64,000 bases of DNA from Promicromonospora panici (GCF_900608595.1 NZ_UWYY01000002.1:186001-250000), one strand, 5' to 3'; shown: positions 47,310-56,960, numbered from the stretch's first letter. The notes: a model not told the origin generated them from the letters alone. A program made the numbers and translations.

Positions 47310-47827
47310 GGCGTCGCCCGTTCGGCGCGGGCCGCGGTCTGCGCCCGCTCCCGCTCGACCACTCCGCTCGCGTCGTCGAGCCCGCCGGCGGCGTCCTCGA
47401 GGGCCCGCAGGACGCCGTCGGCGGGCGACATCGGCCGGCCCAGCCACGTGCGTGCCGCCGCGACCGGGCCGACGGCGCCCGAGGCGGCGTCCAGCGCGTC
47501 GTCCCGCACCCGCCCCGCGCCGTCGGCGGCGATGACCAGGGTCCCGATGCCGTGCACGGCACCCGTGGCGGTCTCGACCGCGTCCCCGACCGCCACGTCC
47601 GCGGTCACGGCCGGCAGGCGCCCGGCGGCACGTTCCCGCACGGCGAGCTCCGCCGTCGCGACCGCCGAGCTCGCGTCGTCGAGGTGGTCGGACACGCTGC
47701 CGAGCGCGCCCGCGTCGTCCGACCGCGTAGCGGCGGGTCCGCACGCCGCAACCGTCCCGCCCAGGCCCAGGACCAGCACCGCCAGCACGCACCACCGGGC
47801 GGGCTGGCGGTACCGGCGGTTCGTCAC
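47306..47827 (-). CDS. Putative lipoprotein preceding the Nramp-like gene
   Basis: 173 aa from a GTG at 47827. The signal peptide spans RWCVLAVLVLGLGGTVAAC; the lipobox ends at Cys29 (VAAC). The mature part is Ala/Asp/Val-rich and helical, with repeated DDASSAV-type heptads (LDDASSAV; LDDASGVV) suggesting coiled-coil or antiparallel helices. No known domain. It is the first gene of the lipoprotein-Nramp-PRC-PRC unit, diverging from the LLM oxidoreductase. Confidence 0.7.
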   Translation of the reverse strand: MTNRRYRQPARWCVLAVLVLGLGGTVAACGPAATRSDDAGALGSVSDHLDDASSAVATAELAVRERAAGRLPAVTADVAVGDAVETATGAVHGIGTLVIAADGAGRVRDDALDAASGAVGPVAAARTWLGRPMSPADGVLRALEDAAGGLDDASGVVERERAQTAARAERATP

Positions 47828-47957
47828 CGTGGAATGGTCACCCGGATCGGCGGCGCTCGCATGCCGGACCAGCCTGCGTCGACCCTTGCCAGGGCCACGA
47901 GGCGAGCGGCCCGGACCCTGCCTATCGTCGAGACGACGACGCGGGAAGGAGCAACCC

Positions 47958-48920
47958 ATGCACATCGGGTACACCCTCATGACCGAGCAGAGCGGGCCGC
48001 GGGAGCTGCTGCGGTACGCCGTGGCGGCCGAGGACGCCGGCTTCGACTTCGAGCTCTCCAGCGACCACTTCTCGCCCTGGCTCTCCGAACAGGGGCACGC
48101 GCCCAACGCGTGGGTGCTCCTGGGTGCGGTGGCTCAGGCGACCAGCCGGGTCGAGCTCATGACCTTCGTGACCTGCCCGACCATGCGGTACCACCCGGCG
48201 GTGGTCGCCCAGCAGGCGGCGACGCTCCAGCTCCTGGCCGACGGGCGCTTCACCCTGGGGCTGGGCGCCGGCGAGAACCTCAACGAGCACGTGATCGGCG
48301 AGGGCTGGCCCAGCATCGCGGTGCGGCACGACATGCTCGAGGAGGCCGCCCACATCATCCGGGAGCTCCTCACGGGCGAGCTGGTCACCTGGGAGGGCCA
48401 GCACTTCCGCGTCGACTCGGCGCGCCTCTGGGACGTCCCCGACGCCGGGGTGCAACTGGGCGTCGCCCTGTCCGGCAAGCAGGGGATCGAGCGGTTCGCC
48501 CCGCTCGCCGACCACCTGGTCCAGGCGATGCCCGACGCCGGAGTGGTGCAGGGCTGGAACGACAAGCACCCCGGCGGCTCGCGTGTGTTCGGGCAGGTGC
48601 CGATCTGCTGGGACCCGGACGAGCAGAAGGCGATCGAGCGCGCCCACTCCGAGTTCCGCTGGTTCGGGGGCGGGTGGTCGGTGAACGCCGACCTGCCGAC
48701 GCCGGCCGGGTTCGCCGGAGCGTCGCGGTTCGTGCGCCCGGACGACGTCGCGTCGTCGATCGCGTGCGGGCCGGACCTGGACAAGCTGGCCGAGAGCGCC
48801 CGGCCGTTCCTGGACGCGGGATTCACCGACCTCGCGATCGTGCAGGTGGGCGACCACAACCAGGACCGGTTCCTCGCCGAGGCGGCTGGGCCGCTGGTGG
48901 AGCGGCTGCGGGCGCTCTAG
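47958..48920 (+). CDS. LLM class F420-dependent oxidoreductase (G6PDH-like group)
   Basis: 320 aa from ATG at 47958, with GGAAGGAG upstream. Bacterial luciferase-like TIM barrel: HIGYTLMTEQSGPRELL, DFELSSDHFSPWLSEQGHAPNAW and GRFTLGLGAGENLNEH match the F420-dependent glucose-6-phosphate dehydrogenase-like subgroup. The substrate is unknown; many paralogues act on diverse compounds. Transcribed away from the lipoprotein-Nramp operon, sharing a 130-nt divergent upstream region. Confidence 0.9.
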   Translation: MHIGYTLMTEQSGPRELLRYAVAAEDAGFDFELSSDHFSPWLSEQGHAPNAWVLLGAVAQATSRVELMTFVTCPTMRYHPAVVAQQAATLQLLADGRFTLGLGAGENLNEHVIGEGWPSIAVRHDMLEEAAHIIRELLTGELVTWEGQHFRVDSARLWDVPDAGVQLGVALSGKQGIERFAPLADHLVQAMPDAGVVQGWNDKHPGGSRVFGQVPICWDPDEQKAIERAHSEFRWFGGGWSVNADLPTPAGFAGASRFVRPDDVASSIACGPDLDKLAESARPFLDAGFTDLAIVQVGDHNQDRFLAEAAGPLVERLRAL

Positions 48921-48977
48921 GGTGCCGGGTCGAGGCGGCCGGGATGATCTTGACGGCCCGCCGCACGGCGTCGTCCA

Positions 48978-49397
48978 TCACGCGGCATCGGCCGAGGTCA
49001 GGAAGAGCACGAGCTGCGAGAGCTCGGCCGGCTCCCCCAGCCGCGGCACTGCGAACGGCTCGGGCGAGTAGAAGTCCGCGATGAGGCGCTCGCCCTCGGC
49101 GACCGGGGAGTTGATCAGCGGCGTGGAGACCACGCCGGGGTGCAACGAGTTGACCCGGATCCCGTCGCGGCCCAGCTCCAGCGCGGCCGACCGGGCCAGG
49201 CCGCGCACCGCCCACTTGCTGGCCGTGTAGGCCGAGTAGTACGCCGTGCCGACGTTGCCCATGGTCGAGCAGATGTTGACGACGGCGCCCCCGCCGCCCC
49301 TCCGCATGGACGGCGTCACGGCGCGGATGCCCAGGAACGGTCCGGTCACGTTGACCCACTGAGGCCGAGACGGCCCGCGCCGTCGGCGACGCGGTCG
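48978..49397 (-). pseudogene. SDR oxidoreductase, N-terminally truncated
   Basis: The frame between the TAG at 49398-49400 and the stop at 48978 encodes the C-terminal two-thirds of a classical short-chain dehydrogenase: VNVTGPFLGIRAV, NICSTMGNVG, the Ser-Tyr-Lys triad (S in STMG, AYTASKWAVRG) and the LHPGVVSTPL loop. The Rossmann TGxxxGxG nucleotide-binding part is missing. The preceding 49370-49397 is Arg-rich and meaningless. A GTG at 49349 could still start 123 residues, but with no cofactor site. Probably a decayed fragment. Confidence 0.75.
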
Positions 49398-49425
49398 CTA
49401 CGATGGTCGCGCGGTACGGCGCCCG

Positions 49426-49938
49426 CTAACCTCCGTCGCCCCCTGCCGCGGGCTTGGCGCGGTAGAACCCGGCGGCCTTGCGCAGCGCCTCGCGGGCCCG
49501 ACGGCGGTCGCCCGCGGCGTCGTACGCGAACGCCAGGTGGTACCAGGCGCGCCAGTCGTCTGGCGCGGCCTCGACGGCCGCACGGCGCGGCTCGAACGCC
49601 TCGTCCGCCGCGGCGCGGTCGATGCGCCCACCGGGCGAGCGCGGCAGGTCGTCCACGGGGAGGTCACCCTCGGCGAACAGCGTGTCCGCCATCCGCTGCA
49701 CCGTCGCGGCCAGCCAGTACTCCCGCGCGATCAGCCCGATGACCAGCAGCGGGATGATGAGCACGCCCAGGCCGATGGCGATCAGCACCGGCTCGCCGGT
49801 ACCCACCATCGAGACGCCGCGCCCCGCTATCTGCCACACGTACAGCACCAGCAGGGCGGTCACGGCCAGCGCGCCCGGCAGCCCCTTGGGCAGCTTCCGG
49901 CCCGGTCGGTCGGCGCCGTCGGCCCGGTGCTCGCTCAC
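49426..49938 (-). CDS. Membrane protein with TPR-like C-terminus
   Basis: 170 aa from a GTG at 49938, overlapping the dapB stop (GTGA). Two membrane spans: ALAVTALLVLYVWQIAG (about 23-39) and LIAIGLGVLIIPLLVIGLI (about 52-70). The cytoplasmic part has a single TPR-like motif (AWYHLAFAYDAAGDRRRAREALRKA, near 132-156). Function unknown. Position after dapB suggests cotranscription with it; 28 nt separate it from the SDR fragment. Confidence 0.75.
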   Translation of the reverse strand: MSEHRADGADRPGRKLPKGLPGALAVTALLVLYVWQIAGRGVSMVGTGEPVLIAIGLGVLIIPLLVIGLIAREYWLAATVQRMADTLFAEGDLPVDDLPRSPGGRIDRAAADEAFEPRRAAVEAAPDDWRAWYHLAFAYDAAGDRRRAREALRKAAGFYRAKPAAGGDGG

Positions 49939-50708
49939 GACAGGTCCAGCACGTGCTCGAGGCCGACCGTCAGCCCCGGGCGCGACACCACGGAGCGGAT
50001 CGCGAGCAGCACCCCCGGCATGAAGGAGGCCCGGTCGAACGAGTCCTGGCGAATCACGAGCTGCTCCCCCTCGTTGCCGAAGAGGATCTCCTCGTGCGCC
50101 ACGAGCCCGCGCAGTCGCACGGCATGCACCCGCACGCCGTCGACGTCGGCCCCGCGCGCCTCCCAGCCCGCCTCGGTCGCGTCGGGCGAGGGCCCGAGAC
50201 CGGCCTCGGCGCGGGCCGTGGCGATGGCCTCCGCGGTGTGCCGCGCGGTGCCGGACGGCGCGTCGACCTTGTTCGGGTGGTGCAGCTCGATGACCTCCGC
50301 CGACTCGAAGTAGCGCGCGGCCTTCGCGGCGAACGTCATGGCCAGCACGGCCGAGAGCCCGAAGTTCGGGGCGATGAGCACGCCGAGCGACTCCTGGCTG
50401 CCCGTGCCGCGGGGCGAGAGCTCGGCGAGGTGCGCCGCGACGCGGGCGCGCGAGTCGTCGTCCCAGCCGGTGGCGCCGACCACCGCGTGCGCACCGGCGT
50501 CGAGCACCGCGTGCACGTTGGCCTCGGTGACGGCCGGGACGGTGAAGTCGACGGCGACGTCGGCGCCGGCGAGGGTCTTTGCGGAGACGGTGTCGCCGCG
50601 GCCCAGCCGGGCGACCAGCCGCATGCCGTCGGCGCCCTCGACGGCAGCGCAGGCCTGCGCCCCCATCCGCCCGCCGGCCCCGAGCACGGCCACCTTGATG
50701 TCACTCAC
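49935..50708 (-). CDS. dapB: 4-hydroxy-tetrahydrodipicolinate reductase
   Basis: 257 aa. N-terminal Rossmann VAVLGAGGRMG (residues 6-16) binds NAD(P)H. The catalytic and substrate region ELHHPNKVDAPSGTA has His143, His144 and Lys147. GVLIAPNFGLSAVL is also conserved. Reduces dihydrodipicolinate after DapA. Stop overlaps the start of the following membrane protein. In many relatives thyX and dapA follow directly; here they do not. Confidence 0.96.
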   Translation of the reverse strand: MSDIKVAVLGAGGRMGAQACAAVEGADGMRLVARLGRGDTVSAKTLAGADVAVDFTVPAVTEANVHAVLDAGAHAVVGATGWDDDSRARVAAHLAELSPRGTGSQESLGVLIAPNFGLSAVLAMTFAAKAARYFESAEVIELHHPNKVDAPSGTARHTAEAIATARAEAGLGPSPDATEAGWEARGADVDGVRVHAVRLRGLVAHEEILFGNEGEQLVIRQDSFDRASFMPGVLLAIRSVVSRPGLTVGLEHVLDLS

Positions 50709-50724
50709 GATTCCCGCCTTCTTT

Positions 50725-50785
50725 GTTGTGAGCGTGATCTTTGCGTCTTCAAGTCCGGTTTGGGCGCAACGATCACGCCCACAAC
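50725..50785. terminator. Hairpin between the M16 peptidase gene and dapB
   Basis: Arms 50725-50745 and 50765-50785 pair over 21 positions with 3 mismatches (core GCGTGATC/GATCACGC). It sits in the 85-nt gap on the minus strand after the peptidase stop and before dapB. Likely a terminator or attenuator separating pnp/peptidase transcription from dapB. Confidence 0.6.
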
Positions 50786-50793
50786 CAAGGGTG

Positions 50794-52122
50794 TCAGGCT
50801 TCGAAGGGGCCTACGCGGACTATCGAGCGTGGGCGGGCGGCCAGGTCTTCGGCAAGGGACTGGACGTCCGTCGTCGTGACCGCCTGGATGCGCTCCAGCG
50901 ACTCGGCCAGCGACAGCAGGTCGCCGTACACGAGCTCGGCCTTGCCGAGGCGGCTCATGCGCGAGCCGGAGTCCTCCAGCCCGAGCACCGTACCGCCGGA
51001 CAGCTGCCCCACGGAACGCTTCAGCTCGGCCTCGGTGATGCCGTCGTTCGCGAGCTTCTCCAGCTCCTCGACGAGCAGGTCGGTGACCTGGTCCGCCTTG
51101 GCGGCCGCGCAGCCCGCGTACAGCCCGAACGTGCCGAGCCCGCCGTGCGCGGAGGCGAACGAGTACGTCGAGTACGCCAGGCCACGCTTCTCGCGGATCT
51201 CCTGGAACAGCCGGGACGACATGCCGCCGCCCAGCACCGCGTTCAGCACGGACAGCGCGAAGCGCCGGTCGTCCGTCGCGGAGATACCGGTGGACCCGAT
51301 GATGATGTTGGCCTGCTCGACGGTCCGCTTGACCGTCCGCTCGGCTCCGGCCTCGGGCACGCCGGCCCGGTCCTCCGTGTCGGCACGACGGTCCCGCGGT
51401 GCGGCGGCGGCGTCGAGGCCCCATCCGCCGTCGGACAGCGCCTGCGTGACCTGCTGCACGAGCTTGTCGTGGTCGATCCCGCCCGCGGCCGTGACCACCA
51501 GGGTCTCGGGCCGGTAGTTCCAGCGGTAGTGGTCCCAGACGGCGTCGCGCGGGACGGCGTTGATCGTCTCCGGTGTGCCGCCGATCGGGCGGCCCAGGGC
51601 GTGGTCGCCCAGGACGAGGGCGGAGAACTGCTCGTGGACGACGTCGGCCGGGTCGTCGTCGTTCATCGCGAGCTCTTCGAGGATCACGCCGCGCTCGGTC
51701 TCGAGCTCGTCGGAGTCCAGGCGCGCGGAGGTGACCATGTCGGCGATGACGTCGACCGCCATCGGCAGGTCGGAGTCCAGCACCCGCGCGTAGTAGCAGG
51801 TGTGTTCCTTGCCGGTGGCCGCGTTGGCCTCACCGCCGACGGCGTCGAACGCCTCGGCGATGTCCATCGCGGACCGCCGCGAGGTCCCCTTGAAGAGCAG
51901 GTGCTCCAGGAAGTGCGTCGAGCCGAAGTGGCCGTCGGTCTCGTCCCGCGAGCCGACGCCGATCCACGCGCCCACCGTCGCCGAGCGCTGGCCCGGCATG
52001 TTCTCGGTGAGCACACGGACACCGCCGGGCAGGACGGAGCGACGAATCGTCGCCCCGTCCTGCCCGGCGGTCAGCTCGGCACCGGGCTCGCCCGCGGGAA
52101 CGAGCGGCAGGTGCCACACCAT
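50794..52122 (-). CDS. M16 family zinc metallopeptidase (insulinase/pitrilysin type)
   Basis: 442 aa from ATG at 52122, one base after the pnp stop (TGA-C-ATG). The inverted zinc motif HFLEH is at residues 70-74 and the third ligand Glu lies in the ELETERGVILEELA helix. A full two-domain M16B half, as for actinobacterial processing peptidases, with the GLAYSTYSF substrate-binding motif in the C-terminal domain. The pnp-M16 pair is conserved in actinobacteria. Substrate unknown. Confidence 0.94.
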   Translation of the reverse strand: MVWHLPLVPAGEPGAELTAGQDGATIRRSVLPGGVRVLTENMPGQRSATVGAWIGVGSRDETDGHFGSTHFLEHLLFKGTSRRSAMDIAEAFDAVGGEANAATGKEHTCYYARVLDSDLPMAVDVIADMVTSARLDSDELETERGVILEELAMNDDDPADVVHEQFSALVLGDHALGRPIGGTPETINAVPRDAVWDHYRWNYRPETLVVTAAGGIDHDKLVQQVTQALSDGGWGLDAAAAPRDRRADTEDRAGVPEAGAERTVKRTVEQANIIIGSTGISATDDRRFALSVLNAVLGGGMSSRLFQEIREKRGLAYSTYSFASAHGGLGTFGLYAGCAAAKADQVTDLLVEELEKLANDGITEAELKRSVGQLSGGTVLGLEDSGSRMSRLGKAELVYGDLLSLAESLERIQAVTTTDVQSLAEDLAARPRSIVRVGPFEA

Positions 52123-52123
52123 G

Positions 52124-54367
52124 TCAGGCGTCCGCAGGTGCGGTGGCCTCGGCGGCCGGCTCGGCGCCGGCCTCGGCCGCCTCGTCCTCGTCGGTCACGG
52201 CGACCAGCGAGAGCTTGCCGCGCGGGTCGATCTCGCCGATCTCGACCTGGACCTTCTGGCCGATGGACAGCACGTCGTCGACGTTCTCGACGCGCTTGCC
52301 GCCCACGAGCTTGCGGATCTGGCTGATGTGCAGCAGACCGTCCTTGCCCGGGGACAGCGAGATGAACGCGCCGAACGACGTCGTCTTGACGACGGTTCCG
52401 ACGAACCGCTCGCCCACCTCGGGGACGTGCGGGTTGGCGATCGCGTTGATCGCCGCGCGGGCGGCCTCGGCCGAGGGGCCGTCGGTGGCACCGATGTACA
52501 CGGTGCCGTCGTCCTCGATGGAGATGTCCGCGCCCGTCTCCTCCTGGATCTGGTTGATCATCTTGCCCTTCGGGCCGATGACCTCGCCGATCTTGTCGAC
52601 GGGGACCTTCACCGTGATGACGCGCGGGGCGTTCGGGGACATCTCGTCCGGCGTGTCGATCGCCTCGTCGAGCACCTCGAGGATGGTCAGGCGGGCGTCG
52701 CGGGCCTGGCCCAGCGCCGCACCGAGCACCGAGGCGGGGATGCCGTCGAGCTTGGTGTCGAGCTGGATGGCCGTGACGAACTCCTTGGTACCGGCGACCT
52801 TGAAGTCCATGTCGCCGAACGCGTCCTCGGCGCCCAGGATGTCCGTCATCGCGGCGTAGCGGGTCTCGCCGTCCACGGTGTCGGACACGAGGCCCATCGC
52901 GATGCCGGCGACCGGGGCGCGCAGCGGCACACCGGCGTTCAGCAGCGACAGCGTGCTCGCGCACACGGAGCCCATGGAGGTCGAACCGTTGGAGCCGAGC
53001 GCCTCGGACACCTGGCGGATCGCGTACGGGAACTCCTCGCGGCTCGGCAGGACCGGCACCAGGGCACGCTCGGCGAGCGCACCGTGGCCGATCTCGCGGC
53101 GCTTCGGGCTGCCCACGCGGCCCGTCTCACCGGTCGAGTACGGCGGGAAGTTGTAGTTGTGCATGTAGCGCTTGCGCGTCTCCGGACCGAGCGAGTCGAT
53201 CTGCTGCTCCATGCGGAGCATGTTCAGCGTGGTGACACCCAGGATCTGGGTCTCGCCGCGCTCGAAGATCGCCGAACCGTGCACGCGGGGCAGCACCTCG
53301 ACCTCGGCCGAGAGGGTGCGGATGTCCGCGAGCCCACGGCCGTCGATGCGGACGCCGTCGGTCAGCACGCGCTGGCGCACGAGCTTCTTCTGCAGCGAGC
53401 GGTACGCGGCCGACAGCTCCTTCTCACGGCCCTCGAACTGACCCGCGAGCTGCTCCTGCAGGCCCGCCTTGATCTCGTCGAGGGTGTTCTCGCGCTGCTG
53501 CTTGTCCGCGATGGTCAGCGCGTCGCGCGTCGGAGCGGCGACGGCCGCCTCGACGGCTGCGTACGCGTCGTCCTGGTAGTCCGGGAAGAGCGGGAACTGC
53601 TGCGTCTCCTTGGCGGACTGCGCGGCCAGCTGGGCCTGCGCGTCGCACAGGGCCTTGATGAACGGCTTGGCCGCCTCGATGCCCTCGGCGACGACCTCCT
53701 CGGTCGGCGCCGCGACACCCTCGTTCTTGATGAGGGTCCAGGCGTCGTCCGTGGCCTCGGCCTCGATCATGGCGATCGCGACGTCGTCACCGACGACACG
53801 GCCGGCCACGACCATGTCGAAGACCGCGCGCTCCTTGTCGGAGTACTTGGGGAACGCGACCCACTGGCCGTCGACCAGCGCGATGCGGACCGCGCCGACC
53901 GGGCCGTCGAACGGCAGGCCGGAGATCTGGGTCGACGCCGACGCGGCGTTGATCGCCAGGGTGTCGTACGCGTCGTCCGGGTGCAGCGCCATGACGGTGA
54001 TGACGACCTGGACCTCGTTGCGCAGGCCCTTGACGAACAGGGGGCGCAGCGGGCGGTCGGTCAGGCGGCAGGTCAGGATCGCGTCGGTCGACGGGCGACC
54101 CTCGCGGCGGAAGAACGAGCCGGGGATGCGGCCCGCGGCGTACATCCGCTCCTCGACGTCCACCGTCAGGGGGAAGAAGTCGAACTGGTCCTTGGGGTGC
54201 TTGCCGGCCGCGGTGGTCGACAGCAGCATGGTCTCGCCGTCGAGGTACGCGGCGACTGCGCCGGCGGCCTGCTTGGCGAGGCGCCCGGTCTCGAACCGGA
54301 CGGTACGGGTGCCGAAGCGACCGTTGTCGATGACGGCCTCGGCGAACTGGATCTCGGGACCCTCCAC
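52124..54367 (-). CDS. pnp: Polyribonucleotide nucleotidyltransferase (PNPase/GPSI)
   Basis: 747 aa from a GTG at 54367 with GAAGGAGGG upstream. Two RNase PH domains (N-terminal near 10-150; second near 320-560 with the phosphorolysis-site [13 protein letters not shown] stretch, here [11 protein letters not shown]), then KH ([16 protein letters not shown]) and S1 ([26 protein letters not shown]) domains. The tail is Glu/Ala-rich. Degrades RNA 3'-5' and in actinobacteria can also add tails. The upstream 221-nt gap (54368-54588) holds its promoter and the rpsO terminator. Confidence 0.97.
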   Translation of the reverse strand: MEGPEIQFAEAVIDNGRFGTRTVRFETGRLAKQAAGAVAAYLDGETMLLSTTAAGKHPKDQFDFFPLTVDVEERMYAAGRIPGSFFRREGRPSTDAILTCRLTDRPLRPLFVKGLRNEVQVVITVMALHPDDAYDTLAINAASASTQISGLPFDGPVGAVRIALVDGQWVAFPKYSDKERAVFDMVVAGRVVGDDVAIAMIEAEATDDAWTLIKNEGVAAPTEEVVAEGIEAAKPFIKALCDAQAQLAAQSAKETQQFPLFPDYQDDAYAAVEAAVAAPTRDALTIADKQQRENTLDEIKAGLQEQLAGQFEGREKELSAAYRSLQKKLVRQRVLTDGVRIDGRGLADIRTLSAEVEVLPRVHGSAIFERGETQILGVTTLNMLRMEQQIDSLGPETRKRYMHNYNFPPYSTGETGRVGSPKRREIGHGALAERALVPVLPSREEFPYAIRQVSEALGSNGSTSMGSVCASTLSLLNAGVPLRAPVAGIAMGLVSDTVDGETRYAAMTDILGAEDAFGDMDFKVAGTKEFVTAIQLDTKLDGIPASVLGAALGQARDARLTILEVLDEAIDTPDEMSPNAPRVITVKVPVDKIGEVIGPKGKMINQIQEETGADISIEDDGTVYIGATDGPSAEAARAAINAIANPHVPEVGERFVGTVVKTTSFGAFISLSPGKDGLLHISQIRKLVGGKRVENVDDVLSIGQKVQVEIGEIDPRGKLSLVAVTDEDEAAEAGAEPAAEATAPADA

Positions 54368-54542
54368 GGGTGCCCTCCTTCTGTTGGGTGTTCTCTTGGA
54401 ACGCCCCCGTGCCCGACGGTCATCGATCGAGGCCTACCGAACCGTCGCTCGCGAGGCGAGGAGGTTCGGGAAGCCACTACCGAGGACCGGACGAGGTCAC
54501 GGGCGGCGTTGTTCGTGTTGTCGTACTACAGCATCTCACCAG

Positions 54543-54577
54543 ACCAGCCCGGCCCCCGCAGCGGGGGCCGGGCTGGT
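54543..54577. terminator. Terminator of rpsO
   Basis: ACCAGCCCGGCCCCCGC (54543-54559) pairs perfectly with 54561-54577 across a single base, giving a very GC-rich stem 12 nt past the rpsO stop on the minus strand. It separates rpsO from pnp. Read-through is still possible, as in other bacteria where both genes are cotranscribed. Confidence 0.8.
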
Positions 54578-54588
54578 AGGTGTCTAGG

Positions 54589-54858
54589 TCAGCGGCGCAG
54601 GCCGAGCTTGTCGACCAGGGCGCGGTAGCGCTCGATGTCGATCCCCTTGAGGTAACCCTGGAGACGACGGCGCTGGCCCACGAGGAGCAGCAGACCACGA
54701 CGGCTGTGGTGGTCGTGCTTGTGCTCCTTGAGGTGCTCGGTCAGGTCCTTGATGCGCTGCGTGAGGAGCGCGATCTGCACCTCCGGCGAGCCCGAGTCGC
54801 CCGGCTTGGTTCCGTACTCGGAAATGATCTGCTGCTTCGTGGCAGTGTCGAGCGGCAT
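54589..54858 (-). CDS. rpsO: 30S ribosomal protein S15
   Basis: 89 aa, the normal length. Complete S15: [31 protein letters not shown] and [36 protein letters not shown] ribosome site before the ATG. Binds 16S rRNA central domain and starts platform assembly. In this window the usual ribF neighbour is displaced by about 5.9 kb of other genes. Confidence 0.98.
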   Translation of the reverse strand: MPLDTATKQQIISEYGTKPGDSGSPEVQIALLTQRIKDLTEHLKEHKHDHHSRRGLLLLVGQRRRLQGYLKGIDIERYRALVDKLGLRR

Positions 54859-54977
54859 GGCTCTCCTTCAGTGTCGTTGCGCGGTGCTCCGGGACTTGTT
54901 CACCGGGGCGCTCTCGATCCGCGGCCGTTCAGACGGCGGTACTACATTACCAGTGCCGCGCCCCTGCGCCCGCACGC

Positions 54978-56864
54978 TCACGCGCCGTCGTGGCCCGCGT
55001 AGCCGTCACCCGTGCGGCGGAAGACCGGCCGGCCGGCGCCGTCCTGTCCGATCGGGAGGACGCCGGCGAACGCCAGGAGGTCCGAGACCGTCGTGATCAG
55101 GCTCCGGTCCTCGAACCGGACGCCGTACGCCGGCGTCCAGTCGCGACCGGGCTGGCGCAGGAACGACTCGTCGTCCAGCCGTAGCAGGTAGACGAAGGTC
55201 TCGATGAGGATCCGGCTGCCCACCGCACCCAGGAAGTTGCCGTTGCCCTGGACCTCGGCCTCCTTGAGCACGTAGTACCACAGCGGGGTGCCGTCCAGGT
55301 CGTCGAGCGCGGCCACCACTTCGGGCGACGCGTTCTGCCGGAGCTGCTCCGGGGTGAGCGGAGGGGCGCCGAGCTCGGCGGCGACCGCTTCGCCGGTCGG
55401 GATCGCCAGCATGTAGCCGCGCAGCAGGTTGCGCTGTGCGAGCTGTTTCAGCAGCGCCTTCACCGGGACGGGGGCTCCGTTGCCCTCGTTCAGCAGGTCG
55501 CCCAGGCCGTCGGCCAGGAACGGGTCGATCCTGCGTGTCTTGCGGAACGCCGCCGGGTCACCCTTGTCGGTCATCCGTGACCACTCGATGGGCCAGTTCG
55601 ACGGCAGCGCGGGCAGCGGGTTCGCCGGGTCCGGGGACAGCCCGCCGTTGCCCGTGAACTGGAACAGCTGGTCCAGGGTCGCGACCCCGCCGCGCCCGTT
55701 CCGGGTGAAGTTCACGTTGAAGTCGTAGGTGCCCCGCACCATCGAGTGCCCGAACCGGAACGCCGCCACCGCGAACTCCAGCGGCATCGCGACGCGCCGC
55801 GCCGGGCGGAACAGCTTCGGCCCGGTCGCGAGCACCGCGTCCAGCACGCCGGGCTTGGTAAGGGTGCGCAGGTAGTCGTGCACGACGAGCCACTGGTAGT
55901 GGAAGCGGACGAGCTGCTGCGCCCGGTCGAACAGCTCGCGCGGAGTGGAGGCCGACCACGGCTCGTGCCGCGCCACCCAGTCGACCGTGGCGTTGTGGAA
56001 CCGGATCATCGCCACGTGGAACTGCCCGACGATCAGGTTCTCGTCGTTGCGCCCGTCGGGGATCAGCGGCATGCGCTCGCTGCCCGGTTCGGTGCCGCGC
56101 GGCAGGTCGCGCTGCGGGTCGTCGCCGGGCGCCACGAGCTGGAACCCGGGGATGGCCCCGGTCGAGACGCGGCCGAGCCGGAGCTTCGCCGAGCCCGGCA
56201 CGTACGCGGCCTCGCTGCGGGTGGTGCCGTGGTCCTTCTCGCCCTCGAACCGGGGGCCCGATCCGTACAGGCTGTCGAGGTCGAGCAGCGGGATGCGCCC
56301 GTTGTGCAGGCTGCGCACGACGACGCCCGGCCGGAACACCCGGAACGGGTCGCTGATGATGTCGCCGAGCGCCCGGTCGCCGCCCGGGCCGGAGGCGTCG
56401 TCGGGGCCGTTCGTGTTGAGCGTGATGTCGTGGTCGATGAACTGGCCCCAGTACGTGTAGACGGCGGGGACCGTGGAGTCGAGCGGGACCGGCGCGGCCG
56501 CTGGCTCGATCATCGCGGCTCCGAGCCGCATCAGGGCGTCGCGAGTCTCGTCCAGGCGCTTGCCCGCGGGCAGGTGGGCGTGCGGGTAGCGCGCGGCCGG
56601 GCCGCGCAGCAGGTAGTCGAACGACGTCGTGGCGTCGAACCGGTGCTCGCGCAGGTCGCGCCGGACTGCCTCCTCGGTGCGCGGCATGAGGGTCGCCGTG
56701 CTCTCGTGCGGCTCGGCCGCGTCGTCCGGGCCGGCAGGGACGAACACACCGCCGTGCCCGATCCGCCGGACGGTACGGCCGGCCGGCGTCTGCGCCAGGT
56801 CGACCTCCTCGTGCGGCGTGTGGTTCGGCTCGCCCTGGGGCGGTGCCTCGGTGGTCTGGGCCAT
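54978..56864 (-). CDS. Animal-type haem peroxidase (An_peroxidase family)
   Basis: 628 aa from ATG at 56864 with AAGGAGAG upstream; no signal peptide. The distal-haem motif WGQFIDHD is at 139-146 (His145 as distal His), with the catalytic Arg helix following. The proximal helix FRFGHSMVRGTYDFN carries proximal His373. The NENLIVGQFHVAMIRFHN-like stretch (DENLIVGQ here) is also typical. This is the myeloperoxidase/cyclooxygenase-like superfamily, less common in bacteria. Oxidises halides or organics with peroxide; substrate unknown. The first 60 residues are polar and Pro-rich. Confidence 0.9.
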   Translation of the reverse strand: MAQTTEAPPQGEPNHTPHEEVDLAQTPAGRTVRRIGHGGVFVPAGPDDAAEPHESTATLMPRTEEAVRRDLREHRFDATTSFDYLLRGPAARYPHAHLPAGKRLDETRDALMRLGAAMIEPAAAPVPLDSTVPAVYTYWGQFIDHDITLNTNGPDDASGPGGDRALGDIISDPFRVFRPGVVVRSLHNGRIPLLDLDSLYGSGPRFEGEKDHGTTRSEAAYVPGSAKLRLGRVSTGAIPGFQLVAPGDDPQRDLPRGTEPGSERMPLIPDGRNDENLIVGQFHVAMIRFHNATVDWVARHEPWSASTPRELFDRAQQLVRFHYQWLVVHDYLRTLTKPGVLDAVLATGPKLFRPARRVAMPLEFAVAAFRFGHSMVRGTYDFNVNFTRNGRGGVATLDQLFQFTGNGGLSPDPANPLPALPSNWPIEWSRMTDKGDPAAFRKTRRIDPFLADGLGDLLNEGNGAPVPVKALLKQLAQRNLLRGYMLAIPTGEAVAAELGAPPLTPEQLRQNASPEVVAALDDLDGTPLWYYVLKEAEVQGNGNFLGAVGSRILIETFVYLLRLDDESFLRQPGRDWTPAYGVRFEDRSLITTVSDLLAFAGVLPIGQDGAGRPVFRRTGDGYAGHDGA

Positions 56865-56960
56865 GGTCTCTCCTTCGCTGGGGGTGAAGGCCTTCACCAA
56901 GGGAGAGAGCAGGGGTGTCGCGGGCAGTGACCGATTCGGCCAGACCCGAATCACCCCGGC

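Noticed and set aside
51800..54628. Very long open frame on the plus strand antisense to pnp and the M16 gene.
   Set aside because: High-GC genes routinely leave an open antisense frame. Its product is Arg/His/Val/Asp-rich without any domain, while the minus-strand frame encodes complete PNPase and an M16 peptidase.
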